From Flavobacterium ardleyense (GTDB lineage: Bacteria > Bacteroidota > Bacteroidia > Flavobacteriales > Flavobacteriaceae), in NCBI RefSeq assembly GCF_033547075.1, contig NZ_CP137891.1:1240001-1304000 (forward strand): a stretch of 64,000 bases of DNA, in the 5' to 3' direction. The first letter of the stretch is position 1; each line of letters starts with the position of its first letter. Shown here one piece after another: positions 53,851 through 62,589 of this stretch. The position numbers and the translations under genes were made by a program. The notes below the pieces were generated by a model. It made no database searches. It was not told the origin of the DNA and saw only the letters and a list, made by a program, of their open reading frames with translations.

Positions 53851-53979
53851 TCATCTTTGCGTTAAGTTATTTTGGGCAAAAATCCGCCCATCAAAATTTA
53901 ATATATTATTATAGAAAACGGGTTGCAGTTTACTAAGGAATTGTTATATTGCGGCTCGAAAATTTATTACCTACTAAAT

Positions 53980-55644
53980 ATGAAAGTAAATAAAATTATG
54001 GTTGTTAAGCTGATGCTGTCCCTAGCATTAGTATTTAGTTTTGCTAGCTGTAGCAAAAAATCAAGCTCCAAAAACTCGTCACGAGCAACTGGTTGGAAGA
54101 TCAACGATAAAAATGGCGGATTCCAATATGCTACTAATTTTAAGAAGCAAGAGGCGGGACCAGGATTAGTTATGGTTGAAGGTGGTACTTTTACTATGGG
54201 TAAGGTACAAGATGATGTGATGCATGACTGGAATAACTCTGCAAACCAACAACACGTGCAATCATTTTATTTGGATGAAACCGAAGTTACCAATATGATG
54301 TACATGGAGTACCTTGATTGGTTGAAAAGAGTATTTCCTCCAACAGAAGAAAATTACAAAAACATCTACGAAGGAGCTTCACCTGATACATTAGTATGGA
54401 GAAACAGACTTGGATACAATGAAACTATGACTAACAACTACCTTAGGCATCCTGCTTATGCGGAATATCCTGTGGTAGGTGTAAATTGGATTCAGGCAGT
54501 TGAATTTTGTAAATGGAGAACAGATCGTGTTAATGAAAACATCCTGGAGCAAAACAAATATTTGAAGAAAGATGCTAAACTAGGTGCAACCGCAGAAAGT
54601 ACTTTCAGTACTGAGACTTACATCAATGCACCATCTAAAACATTTGGTGGAGATGAAGAGTTAGTACTTAAAAAAGGTAGAAAAGGAAGTAAAGCAGATA
54701 GTACAAATGTTTATGCTAACCGCTCTTCTGGACTTATTAATCCTGAATATAGACTTCCAACTGAAGCAGAGTGGGAATATGCAGCTGCTGCAGATGTAGG
54801 CAACAGAGAGTATAATATGTACAAAGGGCAAAAGAAATACCCTTGGTCAGGAAAATATACTCGTAATAGTAAAAGAAAAGTAATGGGTGACCAACTTGCC
54901 AACTTCAAACAAGGTAAGGGAGATTATGGTGGAATCGCTGGATGGTCTGACGATGGTGCAGATATTACAGCTAAAGCTAAATCATATCCGCCAAACGATT
55001 TTGGACTGTATGATATGGCTGGTAACGTTGCCGAATGGGTTGCTGACGTTTACCGTCCTATAGTTGATGACGAATACAATGACTTCAACTACTATAGAGG
55101 TAACGTTTACATGAAAAACAAAATTGGTGAAGACGGTACTGTAGAAATTGTGACTGCGGATACTCAAGTTTATGATACTTTGGCAAACGGAAAAATCATC
55201 GCTAGAAACTATCCTGGGGAAATTGCTCAGATACCAGTTGATGAAAATGAGACATACCTAAGACAAAACTTTAGCAAATCTGATAATAAAGATTACAGAG
55301 ATGGTGACAAACAATCTACTCGTTACTTTGACTTTGGTGGAGCAGAAGATGCAGATCTAGACAAAGAAGGAAAAAGAATGTATGATTCTCCAAAACATAA
55401 TATCACGACGGATAGTCTAGGTAATATGGTAAGAAAGTATGATGTCTCAAGTAAGAGAACTACACTTATTGACAACAATGTACGTGTCTATAAAGGTGGA
55501 TCTTGGAGAGATAGAGCTTACTGGCTAGATCCTGCACAAAGAAGATATTTTCCACAAGATATGGCTACAGACTATATCGGATTTAGATGTGCAATGTCTA
55601 GAGTTGGACCAAAATCTGACAAAAAGAAAAGAGCACGTAATTAA
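53980..55644 (+). CDS. gldJ: Gliding motility lipoprotein GldJ
   Basis: This is a 554-aa lipoprotein. The ATG at 53980 gives MKVNKIMVVKLMLSLALVF and a lipobox FASC with cysteine at residue 24, close to the F. johnsoniae protein; upstream codons to 53923 are not needed. The protein has a formylglycine-generating-enzyme/SUMF1-like fold (PGLVMVEGGTFTMGKVQDD, FYLDETEVTNMMYMEYLDWL, YRLPTEAEWEYAAAA, NVAEWVADVYRP, KGGSWRDRAYWLDPAQRRYF, IGFRCAMSRV) but lacks the enzyme's active-site pattern, as known for GldJ/GldK. GldJ is needed for gliding and protein secretion. It is followed by a terminator and then murF. Confidence 0.93.
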   Translation: MKVNKIMVVKLMLSLALVFSFASCSKKSSSKNSSRATGWKINDKNGGFQYATNFKKQEAGPGLVMVEGGTFTMGKVQDDVMHDWNNSANQQHVQSFYLDETEVTNMMYMEYLDWLKRVFPPTEENYKNIYEGASPDTLVWRNRLGYNETMTNNYLRHPAYAEYPVVGVNWIQAVEFCKWRTDRVNENILEQNKYLKKDAKLGATAESTFSTETYINAPSKTFGGDEELVLKKGRKGSKADSTNVYANRSSGLINPEYRLPTEAEWEYAAAADVGNREYNMYKGQKKYPWSGKYTRNSKRKVMGDQLANFKQGKGDYGGIAGWSDDGADITAKAKSYPPNDFGLYDMAGNVAEWVADVYRPIVDDEYNDFNYYRGNVYMKNKIGEDGTVEIVTADTQVYDTLANGKIIARNYPGEIAQIPVDENETYLRQNFSKSDNKDYRDGDKQSTRYFDFGGAEDADLDKEGKRMYDSPKHNITTDSLGNMVRKYDVSSKRTTLIDNNVRVYKGGSWRDRAYWLDPAQRRYFPQDMATDYIGFRCAMSRVGPKSDKKKRARN

Positions 55645-55664
55645 TTTATAATTCTTTAGTAATA

Positions 55665-55693
55665 AAAAAAAGCCCTCTAGTAGGGCTTTTTTT
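55665..55693 (+). terminator. Terminator of gldJ
   Basis: AGCCCT (55671-55676) and AGGGCT (55682-55687) form a stem extended by A-T pairs, with flanking A and T runs. It separates gldJ from murF by only 67 bp in total. Confidence 0.8.
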
Positions 55694-55711
55694 CTTTTAA
55701 TACATTTTCAA

Positions 55712-56992
55712 ATGACAATAAGTGAAATTCATTCAATATTTCTTAGTTGTGACGGTGTTGCAACAGACACAAGGAAAATAACTTCAAATTGCTTTTATGT
55801 AGCACTTAAAGGAGAAAATTTTGACGCAAATTCTTTCGCAAAAGAGGCATTGCAAAATGGAGCTGCTTACGCTCTAATTGATAATGAAGATTATTATCTA
55901 GACGATCGAACGATACTTACCGAAGATTCGCTTGCTACTTTGCAAGAGCTTGCAAAATATCATAGAAAATTTTTAAATCTGCCAATTATTGCTATTACAG
56001 GTAGTAATGGAAAAACGACCACAAAAGAAACTGTTGCCGCTGTGCTGTCAAAAAAATATAAAATTAAAGCAACTGTTGGAAATCTAAATAATCATATTGG
56101 AGTTCCACTAACATTGCTTTCTTTTAATGAAGGGACAGAGCTCGGAATTGTAGAAATGGGTGCAAATCACCAAAAGGAAATCGAATTCCTATGCTCTCTA
56201 GCAACTCCAGATTTTGGCTACATTACGAATTTTGGTCTAGCTCATTTAGAAGGATTTGGCGGTTATGAAGGAGTAATTAAAGGGAAGAGTGAAATGTATA
56301 CTTATCTTTCAACATCGAATAAAATGGCTTTTGTAAATTTTGACGATCCCATCCAAAAAGATAAAACATCCCAAATCCAAAGATATAGTTTTTCTGAAAA
56401 TGACCACAAAGCAGATTTATTATTTTCCGACGTTCAAGCAAAACCATTCGTACAACTAATCGCCAATGGACTCGTAATCCAATCGCAGTTATTAGGTCTT
56501 TATAATGCAGAAAATATAAAAGCTGCAATTGCAATTGGAAGTTATTTTGAGGTAAATAGTCGCGACATTAAAGATGCTGTTGAGCACTACGTTCCTACAA
56601 ATAATCGCTCCCAGATGATTGCTATAAAAGAACATTCTGTAATTCTTGACGCGTACAATGCCAATCCTAGCAGTATGGCGACCGCTCTACAGAATTTTAA
56701 GCAACTGGAGGGTGATTCTAAAATAGCAATTTTAGGAGATATGTTTGAACTCGGGAACGAAGGAGAAAAAGAACATAAAAATATTATAGAGTCATTGCTC
56801 TCATCTGACATCGAGGTTTATTTTGTAGGAAAACATTTTTTTAAGGAAAGAGTTAAAAATGACACATTCAGATTCTATGAAACATTCGATGAATTTTCTA
56901 CTGCATTAAGACATCTTTCTATTCAAAAATCCACCATATTAATTAAAGGTTCGCGTGGTATGGCTTTAGAACGCACGCTTGAATTGCTGTAG
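55712..56992 (+). CDS. murF: UDP-N-acetylmuramoyl-tripeptide--D-alanyl-D-alanine ligase
   Basis: This 426-aa Mur ligase adds D-Ala-D-Ala to the UDP-MurNAc-tripeptide, the last cytoplasmic step in precursor assembly. The N-terminal domain has GVATDTRKI; the ATP loop is AITGSNGKTTTKE with K101 at about residues 95-106. Other features are VGNLNNHIGVPLTLL and ELGIVEMGANH; the C-terminal domain holds VILDAYNANPSSMATAL and ILGDMFELG. It is complete and slightly short of the E. coli enzyme. It follows gldJ, with a terminator between, an order conserved in Flavobacterium. The gene may rely on read-through or a weak promoter. Confidence 0.95.
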   Translation: MTISEIHSIFLSCDGVATDTRKITSNCFYVALKGENFDANSFAKEALQNGAAYALIDNEDYYLDDRTILTEDSLATLQELAKYHRKFLNLPIIAITGSNGKTTTKETVAAVLSKKYKIKATVGNLNNHIGVPLTLLSFNEGTELGIVEMGANHQKEIEFLCSLATPDFGYITNFGLAHLEGFGGYEGVIKGKSEMYTYLSTSNKMAFVNFDDPIQKDKTSQIQRYSFSENDHKADLLFSDVQAKPFVQLIANGLVIQSQLLGLYNAENIKAAIAIGSYFEVNSRDIKDAVEHYVPTNNRSQMIAIKEHSVILDAYNANPSSMATALQNFKQLEGDSKIAILGDMFELGNEGEKEHKNIIESLLSSDIEVYFVGKHFFKERVKNDTFRFYETFDEFSTALRHLSIQKSTILIKGSRGMALERTLELL

Positions 56993-57010
56993 TTGCTAAA
57001 TTACAATAGT

Positions 57011-57045
57011 AAAGCCACTTTTATACATGATGAAAGTGGCTTTTG
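57011..57045 (+). terminator. Terminator of murF
   Basis: AAAGCCACTTT (57011-57021) pairs with AAAGTGGCTTT (57033-57043) around an 11-base loop. A short T run follows. Confidence 0.75.
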
Positions 57046-57193
57046 TAAGTTATATAGAGCTTTCACTTATTAGGATTAGATAATTCAATATAATAGAAAT
57101 TATAATTTAATTATTTTAGTCTTTCCTGATATCTGATTATTCAAGTTATGTGGTGAAATTAAATATGTTGTAATTAAAGAGGATTTTTAAAAT

Positions 57194-58312
57194 CTATAAT
57201 TCACTAGGCGTTCCCAAGTAATTTTCTGAAATGGTTTTTAAACTATGATCTTCTTTTAATTTTAATAATTGAATATTTATGGGGAAGACAAGTGGAGAAT
57301 TTAATGGAAATGCAAAGCCATAACCTTGTTTTAAATATTCTGCAACCGATATAATCATTTCTTTATCTGGATTCTGTTCCAAGTAATACCTCATCTGTGG
57401 CCTATCAAAAACAACCGCGTCTACCTTTTTACTTTTAAGCAGTTCATACCCTTCTTTGAGGTTTGTAATGGTATTAATTCGGCCATTATTTTCCAAGACG
57501 AAATCTGCTGAAGGCGAATCTTTTAATACGGCGATCTTTTTATTGACAAACTGCTCAGCACTTGAAACCTGCACTGTTCCGAGACCTGAAAGCGTCAAAG
57601 TGCTTGCGATACCTGCAATCATTGAGGTGGCAAAAATAAACGATATAATCATCCAGGTGCCTGCAATAATTCTACCCGCTAATGTCACCGGTGCAATATC
57701 TCCATAACCAGTTGTAGACATTGTGACAATTGCGCACCACATTCCATTGGCTATTCCGCGTGGAGCATCGTGTGGGAACTGCTCTGGAGAAACTTTTCGT
57801 TCCGATAACCACAGAAGTGTTCCTACAATTGCAAGTATGAATAGGAAGACAAATAGCGCGTACAATAAACTCATTGTAAAAAAAGGAGCTATCCTATCAA
57901 TAATGCTGGGGTCATCCACTCTGGATAGTATAGATAAACTTGCTTGGTAATAAGGTTGGGTGAACTCCACTTTTTCTGCTCTGGTAGAGGTAATACTGGC
58001 AGGTCCAATAACAGCATCAATTTCTCCTATCGAAAGAGCTCTGATAGCTTCAGATACACTATTAAAGGGTTTGATTTCGTAATTAATTTTTTCGGCATTG
58101 GCCACATTTTCCCAAATTTCTACTGAAATTCCTTTCCATGTTTGTCCTTGACGAATTACAAATGGTTCCGTTCCCGCGTAGCCTACTTTTAATTTTGCGG
58201 AAGAGACACTATCTTTAGTAAGTTGTAAATTTGTACCTGAGTAGCTGTGATTGATAAAAACTAAAGCAAAAAACAGTGTGTAAAGAAAAAGTTGTTTATA
58301 ATTTAAAAACAT
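57194..58312 (-). CDS. Ionotropic glutamate receptor-like potassium channel (GluR0-type)
   Basis: This protein has 372 aa from the ATG at 58312, which begins a signal peptide (about 1-25); the frame is open to 58381. A substrate-binding domain is split by a pore: lobe 1 at about 40-135 (LKVGYAGTEPF, ITSTRAEKVEFTQPYY with R111 for the ligand carboxylate), M1 at about 148-169, a P-loop with the potassium filter T201-G-Y-G-D205, M2 at about 212-237 and lobe 2 at about 255-345 (VDAVVFDRPQMRYYL with D303, likely binding the ligand amino group). This is the architecture of cyanobacterial GluR0. A ligand-gated K+ current driven by an amino acid is expected; the ligand is unknown. The gene stands alone on the minus strand. 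Confidence 0.88.
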   Translation of the reverse strand: MFLNYKQLFLYTLFFALVFINHSYSGTNLQLTKDSVSSAKLKVGYAGTEPFVIRQGQTWKGISVEIWENVANAEKINYEIKPFNSVSEAIRALSIGEIDAVIGPASITSTRAEKVEFTQPYYQASLSILSRVDDPSIIDRIAPFFTMSLLYALFVFLFILAIVGTLLWLSERKVSPEQFPHDAPRGIANGMWCAIVTMSTTGYGDIAPVTLAGRIIAGTWMIISFIFATSMIAGIASTLTLSGLGTVQVSSAEQFVNKKIAVLKDSPSADFVLENNGRINTITNLKEGYELLKSKKVDAVVFDRPQMRYYLEQNPDKEMIISVAEYLKQGYGFAFPLNSPLVFPINIQLLKLKEDHSLKTISENYLGTPSEL

Positions 58313-58697
58313 AGATTTAAAACTAAATTTAATGATTAGTAATAGAGCGAACGCGCACAGCGAGGAGAAAAATAAGTACAAACCTTCAAATTACAAATAA
58401 AGTTAAAAATATCCGTCCCTTTTTTAATGTTTTTAGGATACTTGGGGCAAATCTTTTCACTTTGTTAAACACTTCGCAATATAATCTAACAGAGAAATTT
58501 TAAGTTATGAGATATAGTAGGCTGCAAATTGTTAAGAAAATCATGTAATAATTAAACTCAGAACTTGGTTTGGCTCAGATTGCGAATTGTTTTATTACAT
58601 TTTAAATTCTGACAAAAGCTATGTTTTTGTCTAAATAAAATTAGTAAGATTACCATCTGTGATCTAGTAAAAGAAAAGCTACTATAGGTAATATCGG
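58313..58697. other. Intergenic region upstream of the channel gene
   Basis: About 385 bp without a supported gene. It contains a degenerate version of the later repeat text (CTGACAAAAGCTATGTTTTTG near 58610). Promoter elements of the channel gene must lie here, but I find no clear TAnnTTTG on the minus strand. Confidence 0.35.
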
Positions 58698-58730
58698 GAT
58701 CCATGTCCATTGGTTGTGGATCGTTTTTTT
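58698..58730 (+). terminator. Terminator-like hairpin without an obvious gene
   Basis: GATCCA (58698-58703) pairs with TGGATC (58717-58722), followed by G and seven T. No rightward gene lies upstream of it, since the channel gene runs leftward. It may end an unannotated small RNA, or belong to the head of the tandem array. Confidence 0.5.
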
Positions 58731-59195
58731 ATTTTCCACAAGCTTACAAAAGCTACGCTTTTGACACTCCTGGAAAATTTTGGAGGGATTAGCTTCGGTG
58801 ATCCTAGAAGATTTTAATGCTACAATAAAAAGCCAAAACTACTCCCTTCGGTCATAGTTCGCTTTTTTATTTCTCACAAGCTTACAAAAGCTACGCTTTA
58901 GACACTTCTGGAAAATTTTGAAGGGATTACCTTCGGTGATCTCAGAAGTTCTTAATGCTACAATGAAAAGCCAAAACTACTCCCTTCGGTCATAGTTTGC
59001 TTTTTTATTTTCCACAAGCTTACAAAAGCTACGCTTTTGACAATTGTGGAAAATTTGGGAGGGATTACCTGCGGTGATCCTAGAAGGTCTTAATGCTACA
59101 ATGAAAAGCCAAAACTACTCCCTTCGGTCATAGTTCGCTTTTTTATTTTCCACAAGCTTACAAAAGCTACGCTTTTGACACTTCTGGAAAATAAA
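58725..59195. repeat. Tandem array with an exact 138-bp period, 3.4 copies
   Basis: Copies begin with TTTTTTATTTTCCACAAG-like text at 58725, 58863, 59001 and 59139, a constant spacing of 138. Each unit has an inner hairpin CAAAAGC-TAC-GCTTTTG, wrapped by TTTCCA...TGGAAA, and a second imperfect stem AAAAGCcAAAACTA / TAGTTcGCTTTT followed by T6. The copies differ by a few point changes. The fourth copy breaks off where the tRNA-Val terminator begins. There is no conserved open frame through the units. Confidence 0.88.
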
Positions 59196-59226
59196 AAAGC
59201 AGAAACTTTCGTTTCTGCTTTTTTTT
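59193..59226 (-). terminator. Terminator of tRNA-Val
   Basis: GCAGAAAC (59199-59206) and GTTTCTGC (59211-59218) form a perfect stem with loop TTTC, flanked by A6 and T8 tracts, so it can work in both directions. On the minus strand it follows the tRNA by two bases. Confidence 0.85.
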
Positions 59227-59227
59227 G

Positions 59228-59302
59228 TGGGCGATGAGGGATTCGAACCCCCGACCCTCTGGGTGTAAACCAGATGCTCTGAACCAACTGAGCTAATCGC
59301 CC
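59228..59302 (-). tRNA. tRNA-Val (anticodon TAC)
   Basis: On the minus strand the cloverleaf is complete: acceptor GGGCGAT / ATCGCCC, D-arm GCTC..GAGC, anticodon stem TCTGG / CCAGA with loop TTTACAC, giving TAC at 34-36, and T-loop TTCGAAT. The discriminator is A; CCA is not encoded. Confidence 0.95.
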
Positions 59303-59314
59303 TGATTGCGAGTG

Positions 59315-59344
59315 CAAATATAAGCCTCTTTTTGTATTGCACAA
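59315..59344 (-). promoter_or_regulatory. Full-consensus promoter of tRNA-Val
   Basis: On the minus strand TTG (59344-59342), a 19-base spacer and TATATTTG (59322-59315), 12 bases before the tRNA. It is one of the best matches to the Bacteroidetes consensus in the window. Confidence 0.8.
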
Positions 59345-59352
59345 TAGTTTTT

Positions 59353-60582
59353 CTAAAAAATATTTAAAATTTCTGCAACCACAAATGTGCTACCACCAGC
59401 ATAGATTAAATCTGTCGGCAATGCTTGTGATGCTGCGGCTTTGTAAGCATCTGAAACTGAACTAAAAGAATTTCCAACAAGAGAGAATTCAGCAGCTTTT
59501 TGAGCTAAAATCAAAACATCAAGACCGCGAGAAATATTTGGAGAACAAAAATAATATTTAGCATTTGTAGGAAATAAGCTTAGTATTTCTTCTAAATCTT
59601 TATCGTTGACGAGTCCCAAAACGATATGAAGATTGTCAAAGGTTGATTCTTGTAATTGCTGTAACACAATTGTCAATCCGTGCTTGTTGTGAGCGGTATC
59701 GCAAATTACTGTTGGATTCTGTTGTAGCACTTGCCATCTTCCCAAAAGTCCAGTGTTTCGTACCACAGATAACATTCCAAGTTTGCAGGCTTCATCACTA
59801 ATTTTAAGTTGTCCACCATGATTAATTACGGCGACTGTCTGCTTGACGGTTTTCATATTCGCTTTCTGATAAGCACCTTTTAAATCGGATTCCAATGCGG
59901 CGTTTTGTAAATCGGAAGCAAAGTATATAGGAGCATTTCTCTTCTTTGCAATTTCTTCAAAAACGGTTTTTGTCTCAGAAGTATATTCGCCAATTACCAC
60001 AGGAATATCTTGTTTAATAATTCCTGCTTTCTCTCCAGCAATCTTTCCGAGAGTGTCTCCAAGAAACTGAACGTGATCTAATCCTATATTGGTTATAACC
60101 GAGACAATAGGAGTGATGATATTAGTAGAATCCAATCTGCCACCCATTCCTGTTTCCATAACTACAATGTCAACTTTCTCTGCTTTAAAATACTGCAAAG
60201 CCAAGCCTGTAGTCATTTCAAAGAAACTTAGATTATTGTGTTCGAAGAATTCTTTATTTGTAGCTATAAATTCAATTACGTACTCTTCGCTGATTTCTTT
60301 GCCATCGATTTTTATGCGTTCTCGGAAGTCTTTGAGGTGTGGCGAAGTAAAGAGTCCAACTTTATAATCTGCCTCCATTAAAATAGAAGTGAGGGTATGA
60401 GCTGTAGATCCTTTGCCATTTGTACCAGCAATATGGATGAATTTGAGATTTTTTTCTGGATTTCGCAAATGCTCCGCCAACAATAGTGTGTTGGTCAAAT
60501 CTTTTCGGTAGGCAGTTTTGCCTTGCTGCTGATACATAGGAAGTTTTTCAAACATCCATTCGGCCGTTTCCTTGTAAGTCAT
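59353..60582 (-). CDS. folC: Bifunctional folylpolyglutamate synthase / dihydrofolate synthase
   Basis: This is a 409-aa Mur-ligase-like enzyme that adds glutamate to dihydropteroate and to folates. The ATP loop is HIAGTNGKGSTAHTL at about residues 50-64, followed by GLFTSPHLKDFRERI, the substrate-binding region, and VVMETGMGGRLDSTN, the second nucleotide motif. The C-terminal domain has GRWQVLQQNPTVICDTAHNKHGL and VLGLVNDKDLEEIL. All are as in FolC of other Bacteroidetes, and the length is normal. It lies 16 bp downstream of the TonB family gene on the same strand, so the two are probably one operon. Confidence 0.93.
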   Translation of the reverse strand: MTYKETAEWMFEKLPMYQQQGKTAYRKDLTNTLLLAEHLRNPEKNLKFIHIAGTNGKGSTAHTLTSILMEADYKVGLFTSPHLKDFRERIKIDGKEISEEYVIEFIATNKEFFEHNNLSFFEMTTGLALQYFKAEKVDIVVMETGMGGRLDSTNIITPIVSVITNIGLDHVQFLGDTLGKIAGEKAGIIKQDIPVVIGEYTSETKTVFEEIAKKRNAPIYFASDLQNAALESDLKGAYQKANMKTVKQTVAVINHGGQLKISDEACKLGMLSVVRNTGLLGRWQVLQQNPTVICDTAHNKHGLTIVLQQLQESTFDNLHIVLGLVNDKDLEEILSLFPTNAKYYFCSPNISRGLDVLILAQKAAEFSLVGNSFSSVSDAYKAAASQALPTDLIYAGGSTFVVAEILNIF

Positions 60583-60598
60583 TCGATGTATATGAAGT

Positions 60599-61477
60599 TT
60601 AATCTGTCAGTTTAAAGTTGTAAACAATTTTCCCAACTTGAGTCGCGGGCGCATTTGCGTCAGCTTGCCATCTTGTGTTCATAGCGGCAATTTTTGCCTG
60701 ATCAAGTAAACACCTAGCAGCATTTGTAGTTCCACGAGCTCCAGCATTTGCGCTGACAACTTTTCCTGTTTTATCCACGGATATCTCTACAACCACTTTT
60801 CCTTGCTCATTACAAATGTAATTTGGTTGTGGCTTTGTTAAGGCTTTTCTGTTTCCTAAAAGATAATCGCCATTTCCATTTCCACGTCCGGCTCCAGAGC
60901 CTGATCCGTAACCGCTTCCAGTTCCGATTCCTTGTCCTGAACCGTTTCCGCCACCGCTACCTGTACCAGAACCGCCGCCGCCTTCGTAACCAGTTGCGCC
61001 TGTTGTACCAGATGCTTTTCCTTTATTTCCTGCTCTATTGTCATTTCCATCGCCCCCTTTGTCCGAACCATTTAATAAATCATTTAATGCATCAGTTGCT
61101 GATTTTGATGGTTTTGGTTTTGCCGGAACTGGAGTTGCAACCGCAGCTTTTGGGGCTTTTTCAACTTTCTTAACTGCCGCAATTGCTGGAGCTTCGATAT
61201 TATCAGTAGTTAAAATTTCGTTTTCCGAACTTACCGGAGTTTGAGTAGGTTTTGGTGCAGCGCTCACTTTTTCGACATTGGTAAAATTATCGCCTTGCCC
61301 AAAATCACTATCGCCAAAATTTACCGCAATATCACCGCCACCACCGCCTCCTTCAAGATCGCTGATAGAAATTTCATTGGTAAACTTTAGGAGAAACAAC
61401 AAAAGGATGATTACCACAAAGCTGATGGTGGTGTATAAAAACGATTTCTGTTCCTGTTCGGTTTGTAGTATTTTCAT
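60599..61477 (-). CDS. Energy transducer TonB family protein
   Basis: This is a 292-aa protein with one N-terminal transmembrane helix (about 14-33, TTISFVVIILLLFLLKF). A long periplasmic part with the patterns APKPTQTPVSS and AKPKPSKS is followed by a Gly/Ser-rich spacer at about 145-205 (GGGGSGTGSGGGNGSG). The C-terminal TonB domain covers about 215-292 (QGKVVVEISVDKTGKVVSA, VGKIVYNFKL). TonB-type proteins transmit proton-motive force to outer membrane receptors. The short domain with two cysteines (YICNEQG, ARCLLDQ) is common in Bacteroidetes TonB paralogues. No exbB or exbD gene is visible in the window; they may lie elsewhere. folC follows by 16 bp. Confidence 0.85.
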   Translation of the reverse strand: MKILQTEQEQKSFLYTTISFVVIILLLFLLKFTNEISISDLEGGGGGGDIAVNFGDSDFGQGDNFTNVEKVSAAPKPTQTPVSSENEILTTDNIEAPAIAAVKKVEKAPKAAVATPVPAKPKPSKSATDALNDLLNGSDKGGDGNDNRAGNKGKASGTTGATGYEGGGGSGTGSGGGNGSGQGIGTGSGYGSGSGAGRGNGNGDYLLGNRKALTKPQPNYICNEQGKVVVEISVDKTGKVVSANAGARGTTNAARCLLDQAKIAAMNTRWQADANAPATQVGKIVYNFKLTD

Positions 61478-61721
61478 ACAGATAATATTGAAAAATTTCT
61501 GATTTATAGTTCTAATAACAGATAACGTAGATTCTGCTATATAATTGCTGATTTAATATAAGCAAATAAAGTGAATATTTGCCGATTATCCGAGATCTGA
61601 GATGTTTTAATCAATTGTTAGACCATTTTCGCTTCAAAATTTCGGAAATTTCTGCGAGTATAGATTCTGCATTGCTTTTAAATCGAGAGAGTGCTAATCC
61701 ATTTGAGAAGCGACAAATTTT

Positions 61722-62531
61722 TTAAAAAACCAACAAACTTGCAGTTGCCGCCGAAATGCTGCTTTTGTCTTCTATTTTATCATAGATTTTTTTGGCTTTC
61801 TGCATCATTTTTGGGTCTCTTCGAATTTCAGAAACTTTAAGCAAACAGAGCGCATAATGAATTTTAAATTGCTCATCTCTTTTATGCGTATCATAAGACC
61901 TCTCAAGATGCACTAATCCTTCTTCGTATTGTTTGTCTTGTGCGAGTAAAATCCCTCTTAAATACACTACTTCAGATCGTACCTCAAGATTTTTCTTTTT
62001 ATATTTCTCCACTGATATATCAAGGTTTTCTAGACCTATTTTTGGTTCACCAAACATAGCCGAAGTAAGTGCAAGACCGTAGTAACCTTCTGGATCTTCA
62101 GGAAAATATTGTTTGATCTCGTTGTACTTTTTTCGCGCAAGCGTAATACTTTTCTCTGTACCAAACTTTATGAATTCAGAAGCTAAATTTATTTTGAACT
62201 CCACCGATCGGTTATTGGCCAAACTATCAGCCATTAGATAAAACGAAATTGCTTTCTGATCGCCTAGCAGACTCATTGTATAGCCAGTAAAAAATAGCGC
62301 GTCGCAAAAAGTAGTGTCTTTTTGATATGCTTCAAAAAAAACTTCGGCAGTAAGTTTTAGATACTTTTTGTCTAAAGTTTTATTTAGATACAAAATTTCG
62401 ATTCCACCATCAAATGATTTCATCGCCTCAGGATTTTCAGATTTGCAATACAATCTTTTTCCTTCCATATAATTTTGCGAAAAAGTGAGGTTTGCAGCGA
62501 GGAAAAATAATAACGTTAGTATTTTGCTCAT
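61722..62531 (-). CDS. Tetratricopeptide-repeat-like exported protein
   Basis: This is a 269-aa protein with a signal peptide (about 1-19, MSKILTLLFFLAANLTFSQ). The rest is alpha-helical, with TPR-like pairs: DALFFTGYTMSLLGDQKAISFYLMAD, PEGYYGLALTSAMFGEPKIGLENL, VVYLRGILLAQDKQYEEGLVHLE, then a final repeat (IHYALCLLKVSEIRRD). I recognise no specific family. Such proteins often serve as scaffolds in the periplasm. It is a single leftward gene between the TonB protein (244-bp gap) and anmK. No motif suggests catalysis. Confidence 0.65.
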   Translation of the reverse strand: MSKILTLLFFLAANLTFSQNYMEGKRLYCKSENPEAMKSFDGGIEILYLNKTLDKKYLKLTAEVFFEAYQKDTTFCDALFFTGYTMSLLGDQKAISFYLMADSLANNRSVEFKINLASEFIKFGTEKSITLARKKYNEIKQYFPEDPEGYYGLALTSAMFGEPKIGLENLDISVEKYKKKNLEVRSEVVYLRGILLAQDKQYEEGLVHLERSYDTHKRDEQFKIHYALCLLKVSEIRRDPKMMQKAKKIYDKIEDKSSISAATASLLVF

Positions 62532-62589
62532 CGTTCAGATAGATTTATTCGAAAATATAAGTAGCTTAATTTTTAATGGTAACTTCAAT

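Noticed and set aside
59096..59344. Two overlapping minus-strand frames of 75-82 codons through tRNA-Val
   Set aside because: They run through the tRNA, its terminator and the 138-bp repeat, and so cannot be real proteins.
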